Counted from the stretch's first letter, positions 34,581 through 45,175 are shown. The stretch: 64,000 nt of DNA from Sialis fuliginosa (GCA_961205875.1 OY540810.1:10044001-10108000), one strand, 5' to 3'. Made by a program: numbers and translations. Notes: a model not told the origin generated them from the sequence alone.

Positions 34581-35277
34581 TTTGCCTTAAGTTTAAAATA
34601 TATTATGTTAGCGTCTATATTTTTAAATGTGCAATACCTAAATAAGACCATTTACAAACTTAGTTGTACAAACTAGTAATAAGGTAGTTACATAAGTTTC
34701 TCTAGAAAATAAATATCACTGTGACTGTGATGAAAAGTCCTAGCAATAAATTACCTCGACGATGAAACGTACCAGAACCCCACGACACAAATTGGCAGCC
34801 TCGCCGACATGGAATTCTAATTTATTTTGTGAAGTTTAACATACCGATGATAAAAAGACGAGTGCATTTTCCGCAGGTCCTTTGATGCTGCGAGCGTTGG
34901 TTCTTATATCCTTGATATGTAAATTAGAAAGAAATACCTTCACAGTGTTGGTATTAAGTTAATAAATACAGATATGTAGTTCCAGTGCTCTTACTTGCAC
35001 AGTTCTTTTGCTTCGTTTTTGTGTTTGCAGAGTAGATTATTGAAATACTGTTAAATGGAGTTGGTATATATTTTTATAAAGGATATGTACATTTATAGAG
35101 AGCTGTATTAATGTACGTATATACCTTCTGTTAATCGTTTATTTGTTATTTTATGTATTTGGTTATTTATACCGATTTGGTTAAAAAATGAATTATTTAT
35201 AAGGAAAGAGTGACTATTACTATCTAAAAATATCTGCCATAGAGATATTAATAGAAACATAAATTATAGATTATAAT
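34581..35277. other. Non-coding
   Basis: No gene. Short mixed-composition segment at 34740-34900 without recognisable motif. Confidence 0.45.
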
Positions 35278-35325
35278 ATTACTACGGTACGGAACACTAA
35301 GGACGTGAGTTCTACTCGCACTTGT
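35278..35325 (+). repeat. Remnant of the TACGGAACCCTAAAA...GACTCGCACTTG repeat
   Basis: TACTACGGTACGGAACACTA then GTGAGTTCTACTCGCACTTG resembles a repeat I know to be common in lepidopteran genomes. Only about 45 bases remain. Confidence 0.45.
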
Positions 35326-35640
35326 CTTTTAAATAGATTAGTTAAAACTTAATTATTTAAAACATAGAAGCTTGACATTTCAGTGCACTAATTTTCACAT
35401 CGTTAAATAATTAACGTACTATTTTTTGTAGCGATAAGTATAATGAGATTTGTATAATGAGTTTTCGCGGATAAAATTCAAAAATGCTAATTTTCGTGGT
35501 GAAATAGTTTGAGTGTTAATTTTCAAAATAATAATGAAACGTGTTGGTTTTCGTTATAAATGTCGATACGTACACGCATACATATATGTATATTTGTTGC
35601 TACAAATGTGACACGATCTAGTAAATTAGTGAAGCGTTTT
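35326..35640. other. AT-rich non-coding
   Basis: Nothing recognised; a 61-codon minus frame overlapping 35523-35708 is unconvincing. Confidence 0.45.
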
Positions 35641-35945
35641 AACGAATAACGCGCGCGCGTTTTGAAATCCGTTGTGGATATTAATTCAGTCGAACAAACA
35701 CGTTGCACGTCCTATCAAATTATTCGATCAAAATATCATCAGCAGGCTTGTCACGTTCGCTCACGTCAGATGTGGCAGCATCACCGTGGTTTATCGACAA
35801 AGTTACGACGTGAACTATATTCATAGACAGGCCTCCGGAAAGTTATTTGCTCCCCCCGCGCGTGTGCTCGCTCCGGGCCATGTCGAACATAAATTATGGG
35901 ACTTATTTATAACGTGATCATTAGCGGATAATCAACTGGTAAATC
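35641..35945. promoter_or_regulatory. GC-richer unique island, possible conserved regulatory element
   Basis: Abrupt rise in G+C with high sequence complexity: CGCGCGCG at 35651, GATGTGGCAGCATCACCGTG, CTCCCCCCGCGCGTGTGCTC, then homeodomain-like AT words (AAATTATGGGACTTATTTAT, GTGATCATTAGCGGATAATC). An 81-codon frame at 35672-35917 crosses it but resembles no protein family, so I do not call it. No copy elsewhere in the window. The regulatory reading is inference. Confidence 0.3.
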
Positions 35946-36684
35946 TTGGTCAGGAATTGTAATCAACCTACAGATATCGATAGTCTTATTGTTGTTCAGA
36001 TTAGGTTGCTTTACGTATATCTACTTGTATTATATCTTATTTTAATTATTACTTTTATAAGTTGATTAATTCCACAAAAGTGGGAGGAGTGCTGTAATAA
36101 AAACAGTTTAGAAAAAATAAATTCGTCATTTGAGGAATTAAAATATTGCTAGAAACAGTACATGTGGTAAAAATAATAGTACATTAATTAAAAATAAGAT
36201 ACGAATACATTTTAGAGATTTAAATATATAATTTTAAGAGTTCTTTGAAGATTAAAATTTAATTAATTTGTAAAAGTGCATTGGAGCGGAGCCTGTAATT
36301 TCAGCTTATTTTTTATATTTCATTTCCGGTTTTTTGCTTACTCTCCAATAGCTCCATGGAAAAAAATTTAAACTCAAATTTAAAAAAAATATAGTTTAAA
36401 GATTAACATTTTGGAATAATATTACCAGACTTACAAGGGAACCTTTTCAAGTAGCATATTCAGATCGAGTTTAAATTTTGTATATATGTAGTTAAAGGAG
36501 GTCATGGCTAGTAAGAAAAAATTATCTTAGCTGCGGTAAAACGGTTTAAGGGGGTGAAACACCCCTATGAAAATGTGCAAAATAATAATATATTTCAAAT
36601 AACTCTAAAACTAATGAAGATTTAAAAAAATCTATAATACAAAATTTTTATTATTTATTATGCTCAGTAGAAATTCAAAAAAAA
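35946..36684. other. AT-rich non-coding
   Basis: Nothing recognised. Confidence 0.45.
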
Positions 36685-36999
36685 TGAAACCGTTAAAAAC
36701 ACTAAAAAGTATATAATCGTTAAAGGTAATAGTATTTGTTTTATTTTTTTATTTCATAAAAAGTTTTTTATTGTCTTGGCACCGATTTCAAAAACTATAA
36801 CATTTAATTATTATATACTTTTCAGTGGTTTAAGGATTTTTTTAAGTCAATTTTTATTTTTTCTTAAAAAGTTTTTTATTTTTTCCTTTTGAGTGGCATA
36901 TCTTCAAAGTCCATCATCAAAAATACAAAAATACATCAAACAAAAATACATAAAAATATATATTGTCGAATTGAGAACCTCCTTTTTTTAAGTCAGTTA
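36685..36999 (-). repeat. Family O repeat, minus orientation, with hairpin
   Basis: TTGTCGAATTGAGAACCTCC and GAGTGGCATATCTTCAAAGT are family O read backwards. AAAAACACTAAAAAGTATAT near 36698 pairs with TTATATACTTTTCAGTGG near 36816, the same internal hairpin as in the 1829 copy. Confidence 0.6.
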
Positions 37000-37689
37000 A
37001 AAATTGGCCATTACGCTTAGGAATAAATTGCATCATCATTTGCTAATTAAGATAAAAAATATATTAATGTGGGGTCCGTAGTTGTATCAGGATTATTAAG
37101 TTAATTAACTGTACATCATATCTCGAACTATTCGATAACTTTCGAGTCATTAAACTATACTTAATTAATGTTTATAAATATGTGTAAGAGGACAAAATTG
37201 AAGCAAATGACAACTTTTTGTAGCATCTATTTTAAAACATAAGCAAAATAAACAGTTTTATATAACCATGTTTCTATAGATGAAACGTGCATGGAACATC
37301 CACCGCTATTTAACTGTTTATAAAAAAAAACAGAAAAAAATATATTGAATATATTCAAATGAATAGAATTTATTTGCCTGCAACTAATTTATACAAATTA
37401 AGCATTTTCTATTCACAGCACATCAACAACCTGCATTGAGCTTATTCGACTGTTTTAAATTTATTCCAAATGCATACTCGGTAGATAACATCAAAGAATA
37501 TGTTGTATTAACTAAAAATCACTGCACTCTGTTTTCATTTCCTTTTACTTTTCATTTTGCTTGGTTTATTATATAAAACAAAACATATTTCTTTCAAACT
37601 AAAATATAAATTGGACATGTGTAAAATATCCTACAATCAGAGATTTATTGAATTTTTGAAGTTATACTTCTTTAGGCGCACCGCGCACA
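37000..37689. other. AT-rich non-coding
   Basis: Nothing recognised; the frame 37557-37790 runs into the promoter-like segment and is not convincing. Confidence 0.45.
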
Positions 37690-37870
37690 CATTTTTTCTT
37701 GAGCAGTCAATAAGTAAAATTAGGTTCGGAAGTGAAATGCTCATTCGGGTAAACTCGGGGAGCCGAACGAGGGAGATAAAACTGTCTTAGAAAATATATA
37801 AAGCCATCACTCATACTTGTTTTTATCAGATTCGTTCGAAGTGCGTTATATTTTTGGTGGCGTTTGTAAC
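37690..37870 (+). promoter_or_regulatory. Candidate RNA polymerase II core promoter
   Basis: TATATAAAG at 37795-37803 lies 33 bases upstream (first T to A) of ATCAGATT at 37825-37832, an insect-style initiator with A at 37828. The preceding 100 bases are GC-richer (CGGGTAAACTCGGGGAGCCG). No open frame follows closely, so a transcript here would begin with an untranslated exon or belong to a retroelement or non-coding RNA. Chance TATA boxes are frequent in AT-rich DNA, hence the modest confidence. Confidence 0.3.
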
Positions 37871-38249
37871 GTTTACACGGGTTATTTCCTGTTACGTGTA
37901 CATTAGCATTACATTTAGGATTTTGTTTGATATTATATTTATGTTTTATGTTTTTGAAGTGATTATTAATTTGATTCGTTATTATTAAAAATATTGGTTT
38001 GGAAAATATACCTATAATATGGTGAAATAAATATTTTACTTTTTCAAATATATTTTTTCCGAAACTAAGATTTTAATATTTGAAAAAAAAAATCTATTCA
38101 TAAAATACATTTAAAATAAACTATTTAAACTTGCTTCAAATAAAAATATATACATTTGAAAAAAAAAAATGTGCAATCAAATTTTGATGTGTTTTAAAAT
38201 AAGTATTTAAGTTTCATTTTTTGTAGATGTTTTTCAATTACGTGGCAGA
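37871..38249. other. AT-rich non-coding
   Basis: Long poly-A runs; nothing recognised. Confidence 0.45.
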
Positions 38250-38458
38250 TGGCAAATCTCCCCTCCCACCCGCTACACTATATGACTTTTTTTCGTTGTT
38301 ACCTCAAAGCCGCCTCCAATCATAAATTTTGCACCTTCTACTAATTTTGATGACATTTTGTAATAATTATTTTATATTTAGGTATATATATTTAACATTT
38401 TTTTTCAAAATTAGCCGCCCCTAGCAAAGTGCCCCCTCCTCGGTACGCTACTGCTAAA
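38250..38458 (-). mobile_element. DNA transposon remnant, one end visible
   Basis: The right border, read inward, is CAGTAGCGTACCGAGGAGGG, the same style as the ends at 21376 and 8521. The left border has C-rich CTCCCCTCCCACCCGC but no matching terminus. Confidence 0.4.
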
Positions 38459-39139
38459 ACGTGTTCATAAGAACACACACCAACTTTTTTTATCAGAAAT
38501 ATTTGGTGTAACTGGTAACAGCTACTTTCTTGACTTTTATTGGATACAAAAAATAAATATATTCAATTTTAAATAATCTGCGAAAGTTTTCATCATCATT
38601 TTATTGGCTTGTAAAGTTTGTGATACCATATTGAAAATATGAAAAGTTTTTTTATTGCTTTTCCAGTCTGAGAGTGACGATTTTGAATGGCATACAATAA
38701 ATTTAATAGACATGAAAAAGATTTTGTTGGCAATTTCTTATTTTCATTGAACAAATAATACTAAAAAAGAACATCTAATAGCATTTACTTTTTACGAGCT
38801 GCTATATATTATTATATAAAATATACATATTGTTTCATATTCATTCATTTATAAAAGATGTTGGTAAGATAAATATAATATCGGGGTAAAAGTATTTTTT
38901 CATGTTATCGAATAAGTTTACCATCTCTTAAAAGTTTTAAATACTTAATTTACTACCTACTAACCAGTTCATATATGATCTCAATAAAATAGATTTTATT
39001 ACCCTGAAGCTCTTAAATATAATTTACTCTAAGAAATGGTACTGCACCTTATTTATTTGTTTGTTTAACTTTTGATGTACATATTATGTGAGTTTTGTAT
39101 AACTTTGGTTCTATAGTTAAAATATTTAAAAACTCTTAT
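38459..39139. other. AT-rich non-coding
   Basis: Nothing recognised. Confidence 0.45.
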
Positions 39140-39290
39140 TTGTTATCGTGAGGATTGAGCGACGTGCGCACCCACCATTTTAAGTACTCTCATTACGTCG
39201 CGACTCGCGGTGAGTGCCGGACGTTCGGCGCTTTAGCACATTCAGAGACGGGGGTACGTGCGTGTTAAGGGCAGGCCGGCCCCCACGATT
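39140..39290. other. GC-rich unique island
   Basis: Very GC-rich for this window: GCGACGTGCGCACCCACCAT, CGTCGCGACTCGCGGTGAGT, GGACGTTCGGCGC, GGCAGGCCGGCCCCCACG. Many CpGs. No frame or repeat match in the window. Could be a transposon end, an untranslated exon or a promoter. Confidence 0.35.
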
Positions 39291-39527
39291 CCAGTTATTT
39301 TTTTAATTGTTAATTTTTTGTTGGTACGTAAAAATATCAAAAAAAAAATCTAATATTGTTGGGATCTTTCGTAGAAGATAATTTAGTAAAATATTGGTAT
39401 TAAAAGCTAGTTGATTACATAAAATGAGCATATTATTTATCATTTATAAAGTGTTATTCAGTTTCATTATTGAAACTAGCTTGCCAAAAGCTAATCTCTG
39501 GTGGTCGAAATACCCCACGATACCAGT

Positions 39528-39739
39528 TACACGGGTAGAAAAATTGACTGGGGCCAAGAAATCCTTGTATGTAATATTTTCTCAATATAATCTTAATCCA
39601 GAAATTTATTGTTTCTCTTTAAAGCAATATTGTCGGACAAAAACAAATAATCAGAGTATATTCTTATATTGATAAAATATCGTTTTCGTTATATATAAAA
39701 CAAGATTTTCTTGGCCCAAGTCACTTTTCTACCTGTGTA
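39528..39739. mobile_element. Family L foldback MITE, second copy
   Basis: Ends TACACGGGTAGAAAAATTGA and, inward from the right, TACACAGGTAGAAAAGTGAC. The arms contain GGCCAAGAAATCCTTG against GGCCAAGAAAATCTTG. The centre TTTAAAGCAATATTGTCGGA is as in 14229-14475. Confidence 0.7.
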
Positions 39740-39884
39740 CGTTTGTTAAATTTACGATACTAGTTAAGCGTTAAAAATAAATATGTGCCAGTTACAAAAG
39801 TTTAATAGAAGGTCAATCTACCCCAACAAAAAGGAAAACTATAAAGCTATGTAGTAAATAATAATATATAGTAATATTAGCGAT

Positions 39885-40400
39885 GAGATTTGCATCCGTC
39901 CCACGTCACCCCACTGGTTTCAAAGTAACTTTTTACGACCCATATGTATTTTTTTTAATTTCGGATTTTGATAAAATTATCCATTTTGAATCCATTCTGA
40001 CTATTTTCGCCATTTTATCTGTGTGTCTGTCTGTCTGTATGTTTGTTTATATGTCTGTCTGTCTATCTATCTGTATGTCTGTTTGTATATATATGTCTGT
40101 TTGTATATATCTCAAATAAGACAGAAGGATGAAATTTTATATTTAAGATTAATTTATGTCTCGGAAGATATTTTTGTCAATTTTGAATTATTTTTGAAAC
40201 GGTAGGAATTAAAAAAAAAAGATTATAGTAAAACTTGTAGAAAATATTATTATCTATAATTTATGTCCTATTAAATTTTTTTTCTATCTTTTATCAGTGC
40301 CAGTTTTTTCTATACCTTTATAAAATTAGAAACATATACACTGTTCACTCTCAATATTACATCCATAGCAGCATTTTTTGTATTTGATACATTATTTTAA
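39885..40400 (-). repeat. Family C repeat, minus orientation
   Basis: The reverse complement carries AAAATGGCGAAAATAGTCAG, AATGGATTCAAAATGGATAA and ATCAAAATCCGAAATT. The plus strand at 40250 reads TCTATAATTTATGTCC, also a family C word, and CACTGTTCACTCTCAATATT near 40338. Its TGTC tract has expanded (40019-40110). Confidence 0.55.
40019..40110 (+). repeat. TGTC/TGTA microsatellite
   Basis: Interrupted CTGTCTGTCTGTATG-type tract inside family C. It creates spurious Ser-Val-Cys-Leu-rich frames at 39883-40119 and 40023-40205. Confidence 0.85.
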
Positions 40401-40699
40401 ATACATAACCTAAAGATATTAATACCAAAATATAACATTAAATTTTCCCGGAAGTAAATTTAAAAGTATATAATAAATAACTTTTTATAACACCCTTTCT
40501 TTTAAAATTCGTCATAAATTAAAACTGAAAAGAGGATTCTGCTCCTTTTTTCTTTAATTTTAATTTGGCCCTGTTCCAAAATAAACTCATCTTTTAACAA
40601 AATTTCACATTCCATTATTTTTCGAGTTACGCATCGTAACTCATGAATCAACATAAATCCAACTAAAATAATTTCACACTGTTTAAACTTGACCTGTTC
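40401..40699. other. AT-rich non-coding
   Basis: Nothing recognised. Confidence 0.45.
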
Positions 40700-40860
40700 A
40701 GAACTGGAAATCGGTCTCTATCTGCATATTCTCTCTCGGTTCCTTTTAACAGGGGGAGACTTTAAACACCGAGGTTGTCATATTATTAATTGTTTTCGAC
40801 AGAATCGCGTTCTCAAGAGAATAACAGTTTTCAAAAATACATTTTGTTAAATCGTATTAC
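40700..40860. repeat. Diverged segment shared with 42480-42600
   Basis: CTCTATCTGCATATTCTC, GAGGTTGTCATATTATTAAT and TGTTTTCGACAGAA parallel CCTATCTGCATATTTTCC, GACGTTGTCAAATTCTTAAT and TGTTTTCATTACC downstream. Class unknown. Confidence 0.45.
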
Positions 40861-41221
40861 TGTTCAAACTTTCAACAGTAATTATTAAAAACTAACTGGG
40901 CTTGATTTTGTATATTTTATCTAATTAATCATGCATTGAATATTGTATCGTTTTACGTAAATCCAGCAAAAACTTGTTAATTTATTTCAGGAATAAGAAA
41001 CTCATAGTTATTATAGATATAATAATCTTACATCGAGAGTATGTAGATACATATATGATCAAAACTTTCATTGTAACTCCCACACCCGTTAATTTATAAG
41101 TACTACTTTATAATATTGGTAACTTAGTTGTCAGTCTTGTAATATTTATTAAAATAATTAATTAGATTTAACAGTGTTGGGTCTAAGATCTTTTTAGTGT
41201 CTATATGAAAATTTTCAAAGG
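40861..41221. other. AT-rich non-coding
   Basis: Nothing recognised. Confidence 0.45.
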
Positions 41222-41304
41222 GATTTATTAGAAATAAAACTCACTCTTGTATTATAAATATTAGTTTTCTAATATCCTAATGTCAATAACATAATACACA
41301 TTCG
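41222..41304 (-). repeat. Internal fragment of the 28281-28622 MITE family
   Basis: The reverse complement reads TTGACATTAGGATATTAGAA, AACTAATATTTATAATACAA and GAGTGAGTTTTATTTCT, nearly the same as 28415-28480. The terminal repeats are missing. Confidence 0.6.
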
Positions 41305-41599
41305 TAGATAACTAATTAAATCTCAATCTAATAACTAATTGAATATTCAATTTGAATTTAATTGTATATGTTTCCAAGTTAATATGAATTATAGTATTTA
41401 AAATTAAAATTTTGAGAGTAGTTTTACTCCTTCAATGGCTGTTTAGACACGTACAAAAAATAAGTGTCTCTCAGGTTCAATTGAACTACAAGTGTACTAA
41501 GTCTTATCAAAATTGGTGAAATAATATTCGCAACGTTCATTTTTTAGACGATAATAGTACAAAATTTCGTATATTCACAAAACCTCTAAAGTCTAATCC
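41305..41599. other. AT-rich spacer
   Basis: Nothing recognised. Confidence 0.4.
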
Positions 41600-41830
41600 A
41601 TTCCGTTGAGGAGCCGCGGCGTCTTAACAGGGGCGCCGCAGATCTGCAGACTCATTCATCCAATTAATTGAATGCTAATGAATAAATAATAAATGAATGA
41701 ATTTGTTCCATAATGCAGTTTTTAAGTTGTTCATTACAATGTTTGTCATGTTTTGACTTAGGAAGGGCGCCAAAGAAAAATCATAGTTCAGAAAGGGTGC
41801 CGCGAGATGAAAAATTTTGAGAAACTTTGT
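41600..41830. mobile_element. Probable degraded DNA transposon (GGCGCC-rich)
   Basis: TTCCGTTGAGGAGCCGCGGC, CAGGGGCGCCGCAGATCTGC, AAGGGCGCCAAAGAAAAATC and GGGTGCCGCGAGATGAAAAA have the look of hAT-type insect repeats. No clear termini. Confidence 0.35.
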
Positions 41831-42221
41831 CCTTATCCAATTAGTACTAGATACCAAAATTAACAGTTCTGGAGTATTCATTAAGACAAGCATTTTTTCC
41901 AAAAATAATTAGTATCGATGCATTTTTACAAGTAGTTATCTATTGTACTTTTATAAATCTATATCCAGACACACACACAGCCGCTATGCAGAAACCAACT
42001 TTTCTTTACGTTTTGAAGGTAGTACAATCAGAATCTGCTCTTATCTCGGACACAATTTTTCGACGGTATTACAACACTTTCTCAGAACATGGAAGTACAA
42101 ACTGTGTCTGTATGTCACAAGCTTCTGTATAGCGAGTGAAGTATCAAATGAAAGCTGACAATTCAAGGTATTTAAGTATGCAAAGGTTTTGTTATTATTA
42201 AAATCTTCATTTTGCCAATTT
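41831..42221. other. Non-coding
   Basis: Overlapping frames at 41943-42158 (plus) and 42041-42229 (minus) lie opposite each other with no family resemblance. Confidence 0.45.
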
Positions 42222-42295
42222 TCATGCAAGCTATCTTCCTGCCAAATTTCATCAAGATCGATTCTGCGGTTTATCCGTAAAAAGATCAGCCAGCT
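42222..42295 (-). mobile_element. Family F fragment
   Basis: The reverse complement reads TTACGGATAAACCGCAGAAT, CGATCTTGATGAAATTTGGC and AGGAAGATAGCTTGCATG. Confidence 0.55.
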
Positions 42296-42309
42296 TGCAA
42301 TTCGCTGCC

Positions 42310-42448
42310 TAAACAGTTAAATATCGAACATTAAATATAGTAAAGAATTGTGTAGAATAAAAATATCTAAAATAATTCAACTATATTTTTCAAAAATCCT
42401 AAACAATAATTCTGTAGTCCACGCGAACGAAGCCGCGAGCACAGTAGT
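42310..42448 (+). mobile_element. Family G Helitron-like 3' end
   Basis: AAGAATTGTGTAGAATAAAA, TATTTTTCAAAAATCCTAAA, CGCGAACGAAGCCGCGAGCA then CAGTAG|T. Matches the last 100 bases of 29426-30216 after an internal deletion. Confidence 0.6.
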
Positions 42449-42720
42449 ATAATATAAAAACAGGTCAGGTTTTACATAATCCGTAAAATTTGACATGCCC
42501 TGAATATAGAAAACAATCCTATCTGCATATTTTCCGGACTTAACTAAGGACGTTGTCAAATTCTTAATTGTTTTCATTACCTTCCAGAAAACATTAAAAT
42601 TACAAACCGTAGATTCTCTGACTTCAAAAATGAATCTCATAATTACAGATTTAAATCGCAGCGATGAATAATCAGAGAACAATTGCGCAACTCTGAGGTT
42701 ACAAAAGATCCCCGACATTT
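42449..42720. other. Non-coding; includes the second copy of the 40700 segment
   Basis: The longest open frame of the window (minus, 42377-42718, 113 codons) covers this stretch but runs through the family G end, so it is unlikely to be a gene. See 40700-40860 for the shared words. Confidence 0.45.
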
Positions 42721-42891
42721 GTTGAAATGATTAAAATGTACTTGTTTTTCATACGTTTTGAATCAATGTTTTACGCTCTCGTTGAAATTATTTTCATTTG
42801 CTTTGTATATATTTTGTAAAGGTATTTTACATAAGTCTGAAATATATAATTATATGTAATATTTAATGTGTTTTTTTTTTTTTAATTTATA

Positions 42892-43847
42892 GGCGAACGA
42901 ATTACTCCGTCTAATTCGCTTATATATGACACTAACCGACCACCACCGTTCTAGTGGCTAAAACTTATTTTATTAAGAGAGACAGGTTAAATGATATAAA
43001 TTATTTGTAAGGAAAAGGTGAGTATTACTACATCAAAAAATATTAATAATTCTATGTAGTTTAGGCGTATATCAAAAAATCTGAAAATTCGGAATTTCTT
43101 TAAATAACTATAACTTTTTGTGAAAATTAATAGGTACTTTTTGTTTGCGGTTTCTTAAACCAATTTGAGTGTAAAATTGATTGGTGTATTTATAATTTTT
43201 ATATCACTTTTAGTTTCCGAGTTACAAGTCCTAACTTTAGTTTTTCTTATGGACCACTAAGTTGGCAATAGCATATTTGAACGAGTTTTTTTACTCTACT
43301 TTTACATTTGGGTATACCGCCTAAACTACATAAAATTATTAATATTTTTTGATGTAGCAATACTCACTCCTTCCTTACAAATAATTTATCTCATTTAACC
43401 GAATCTGTATCTCTTAACGTTTAGGAAATCACCATGCATTTTACGTTTATCTTGGACATTCTGTATACATACATGATATTTTTTACTAACAAATTTTTGT
43501 TTAATATATATAGATCTCCATAAAAAATCTAAAAAAAATATATGTAAACTTCATTGGACTAAAAGAAGCTTTAAGTGTCCTATGAACTTTTTTTTAAATG
43601 AATATTTTTTATGATAAAAAATATGTTAACTTTAAAAATAGTTTAAAAATTAATGTTTTTGTGATTTTGTTCTATCGGAAACCTATGTTCAATCAGAATA
43701 AATTAAAATCGAAAGCAATCAGCTAACTTTAAACTGTAACTTGATTTTGTTTCATTTTGATTATTTTTTTAAATTAATTAAATCATTTTAGCCACTAGAA
43801 CGTTGTTGCTCGGTTAGTGTACTCAAAATAGAAGTAATCCGCTCACC
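42892..43847. mobile_element. Inverted-repeat DNA transposon hosting a family D insertion
   Basis: The left end GGCGAACGAATTACTCC ... CACTAACCGACCACCACCGT then TCTAGTGGCTAAAA matches the inverted right end GGTGAGCGGATTACTTC ... CACTAACCGAGCAACAACGT then TCTAGTGGCTAAAA. Terminal repeats are about 70-75 bases and strongest in the inner 34. No transposase can be read. Target duplication unclear. Confidence 0.7.
42975..43465. mobile_element. Family D foldback MITE, nested, left-truncated
   Basis: Left arm CAGGTTAAATGATATAAATT, AAGGAAAAGGTGAGTATTAC; right arm ACTCACTCCTTCCTTACAAA, CTCATTTAACCGAATCTGTA, GTTTAGGAAATCACCATGCA, TTTTACGTTTATCTTGGACA. The outer 45 bases of the left arm are missing compared with 26285-26668. 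Confidence 0.65.
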
Positions 43848-43979
43848 CATTAGAATATTCCACAAAAATAGAGATCAAAATACGGTGTTCCAATTTTTTC
43901 TAATGTAGTTTTTTATGTTTGTAAAAAAAGTTTAAACAAGAATTTCTCAGTGAAAATAAAAATTTATATTTATTCAAAA

Positions 43980-44260
43980 TCTATACAGAAATATATAAAA
44001 AAGTCCCTCGCCGCGTCTGACTGTCTATCTTCACGATTTTCTCAATAAGTTCTGAATAGTATTCATTCCGGTTTTCACTAATGGATAGAGTGTTTTACGA
44101 GAAAGGTTTAGATGTACAATTTGTGAATATTTTGGGTAAATTTCATGTCGGAAAAAAATAATCATCGAGTGCGCTGCTCAAGTAGTTAGCGGTAAGTGTT
44201 TAATAGGTTTATAATAGATTAAATTTATATCCTCGGGTAACATCGGGTCAGACATGCTAG
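43980..44260 (+). mobile_element. Family B Helitron-like element, reference copy
   Basis: A|TCTATACAGAAATATATAAA ... GTCCCTCGCCGCGTCTGACT, CATTCCGGTTTTCACTAATG, GGATAGAGTGTTTTACGAGA, CAAGTAGTTAGCGGTAAGTG, and at the end CTCGGGTAACATCGGGTCAG, ACATGCTAG|T. The 3' end has a CGGGT/ATCGG pairing 10 bases before CTAG. 281 bases, TC start, A/T flanks. Seven copies or fragments are in the window, counting the fused 3' half at 49680. Confidence 0.75.
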
Positions 44261-44954
44261 TAAAACTATTTAATTCAAATTTAGCAATGATACATACATA
44301 CATTATACATACAACTTAAATAAATAATGTAAAAGAATAATCAATCAATATTGAACTGACTGAGCGTTAAAAATGTACAACTCAATACATTCTTGTACAT
44401 ACAATTCCATAAGTTGTGCATTCTTTAAGTATTGATTTGTATTCTGGCGTCTAAACCCGACACACCATTAATACTAATTCAAAATGGCGACTGGCCAAGT
44501 TTAAGCACAACTCCAGACATACTAAAATATAGGTCAAGACTATTTTTTAATCATGTCTTAGCAGCATTTTATTTGAATTTCAGTATACTGATTTCGTTAA
44601 AAGTTTAGATGCTGGTAGAATATTTAAAACGACCCAACAATGTATTGCTTACATTACAAAGATTTGTTGAAAGCATTCGATTAAATAGAAATATGGTTAT
44701 ATTCGTTGTAAATCATCCTGTATATCAACGCCAATCCCAAACCACAGGACCCAGAAATGTGAAATTTTTAGAGTATCTTTCTTTTAACTTATTTTACCAA
44801 CCAGATCGACCATGAAACAAATCTGTGTAGGTGCTTCTTAATCTACTGGTGGGACTCAAAGGGTTAAAAAAGGATTTCCAAAATTCAATCCTTAGGGAGA
44901 TAATAAATGTGAAGGCCAGGCAAAAAAATCTTTTATTAAAATTAAATTAAATAA
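44261..44954. other. Non-coding
   Basis: TACATACATACA-rich patch at 44288-44312. A 68-codon plus frame (44609-44815) has reasonable composition but resembles nothing I know; I do not call it. Confidence 0.45.
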
Positions 44955-45175
44955 AGTACTGGCACCAGTCTTGGATATGACCCCAGTAATGGCTGTCTTA
45001 ATTAAATGTACTGAATTAGAAATACTTGTTGATATTTAATTACTACTATTTCTGAGTATTAATCTAGGTATATACATTTAACTGTCTTACAACGTGATTT
45101 GAAGACAATCGGCCAATAGTTGTCAAAATGGTGGACAATTAAACTTATTATTAGTATAGTTAGTTCTTAAAAATG
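44955..45175 (+). mobile_element. Family I element, 5' portion
   Basis: AGTACTGGCACCAGTCTTGG, ATGACCCCAGTAATGGC, AATTAAATGTACTGAATTAG, CTTGTTGATATTTAATTACT, ATCGGCCAATAGTTGTCAAA and ATGGTGGACAATTAAAC follow the order of 63664-63870. Confidence 0.65.

Noticed and set aside
35672-35917. 81-codon frame in the GC-rich island
   Set aside because: GC-rich DNA has fewer chance stops. No motif or family is recognised and there is no splice context, so I kept the island as non-coding.
39883-40205. Ser-Val-Cys-Leu repeat proteins
   Set aside because: Translation of a TGTC/TGTA microsatellite inside a dispersed repeat.
42377-42718. Longest open frame, 113 codons on the minus strand
   Set aside because: It crosses the 3' border of a family G Helitron-like fragment, has no recognisable domain, and its composition matches surrounding DNA.
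44609-44815. 68-codon frame with fairly balanced composition
   Set aside because: No family match from reading, no promoter or splice signal close by. Could be a decayed element, but unsupported.
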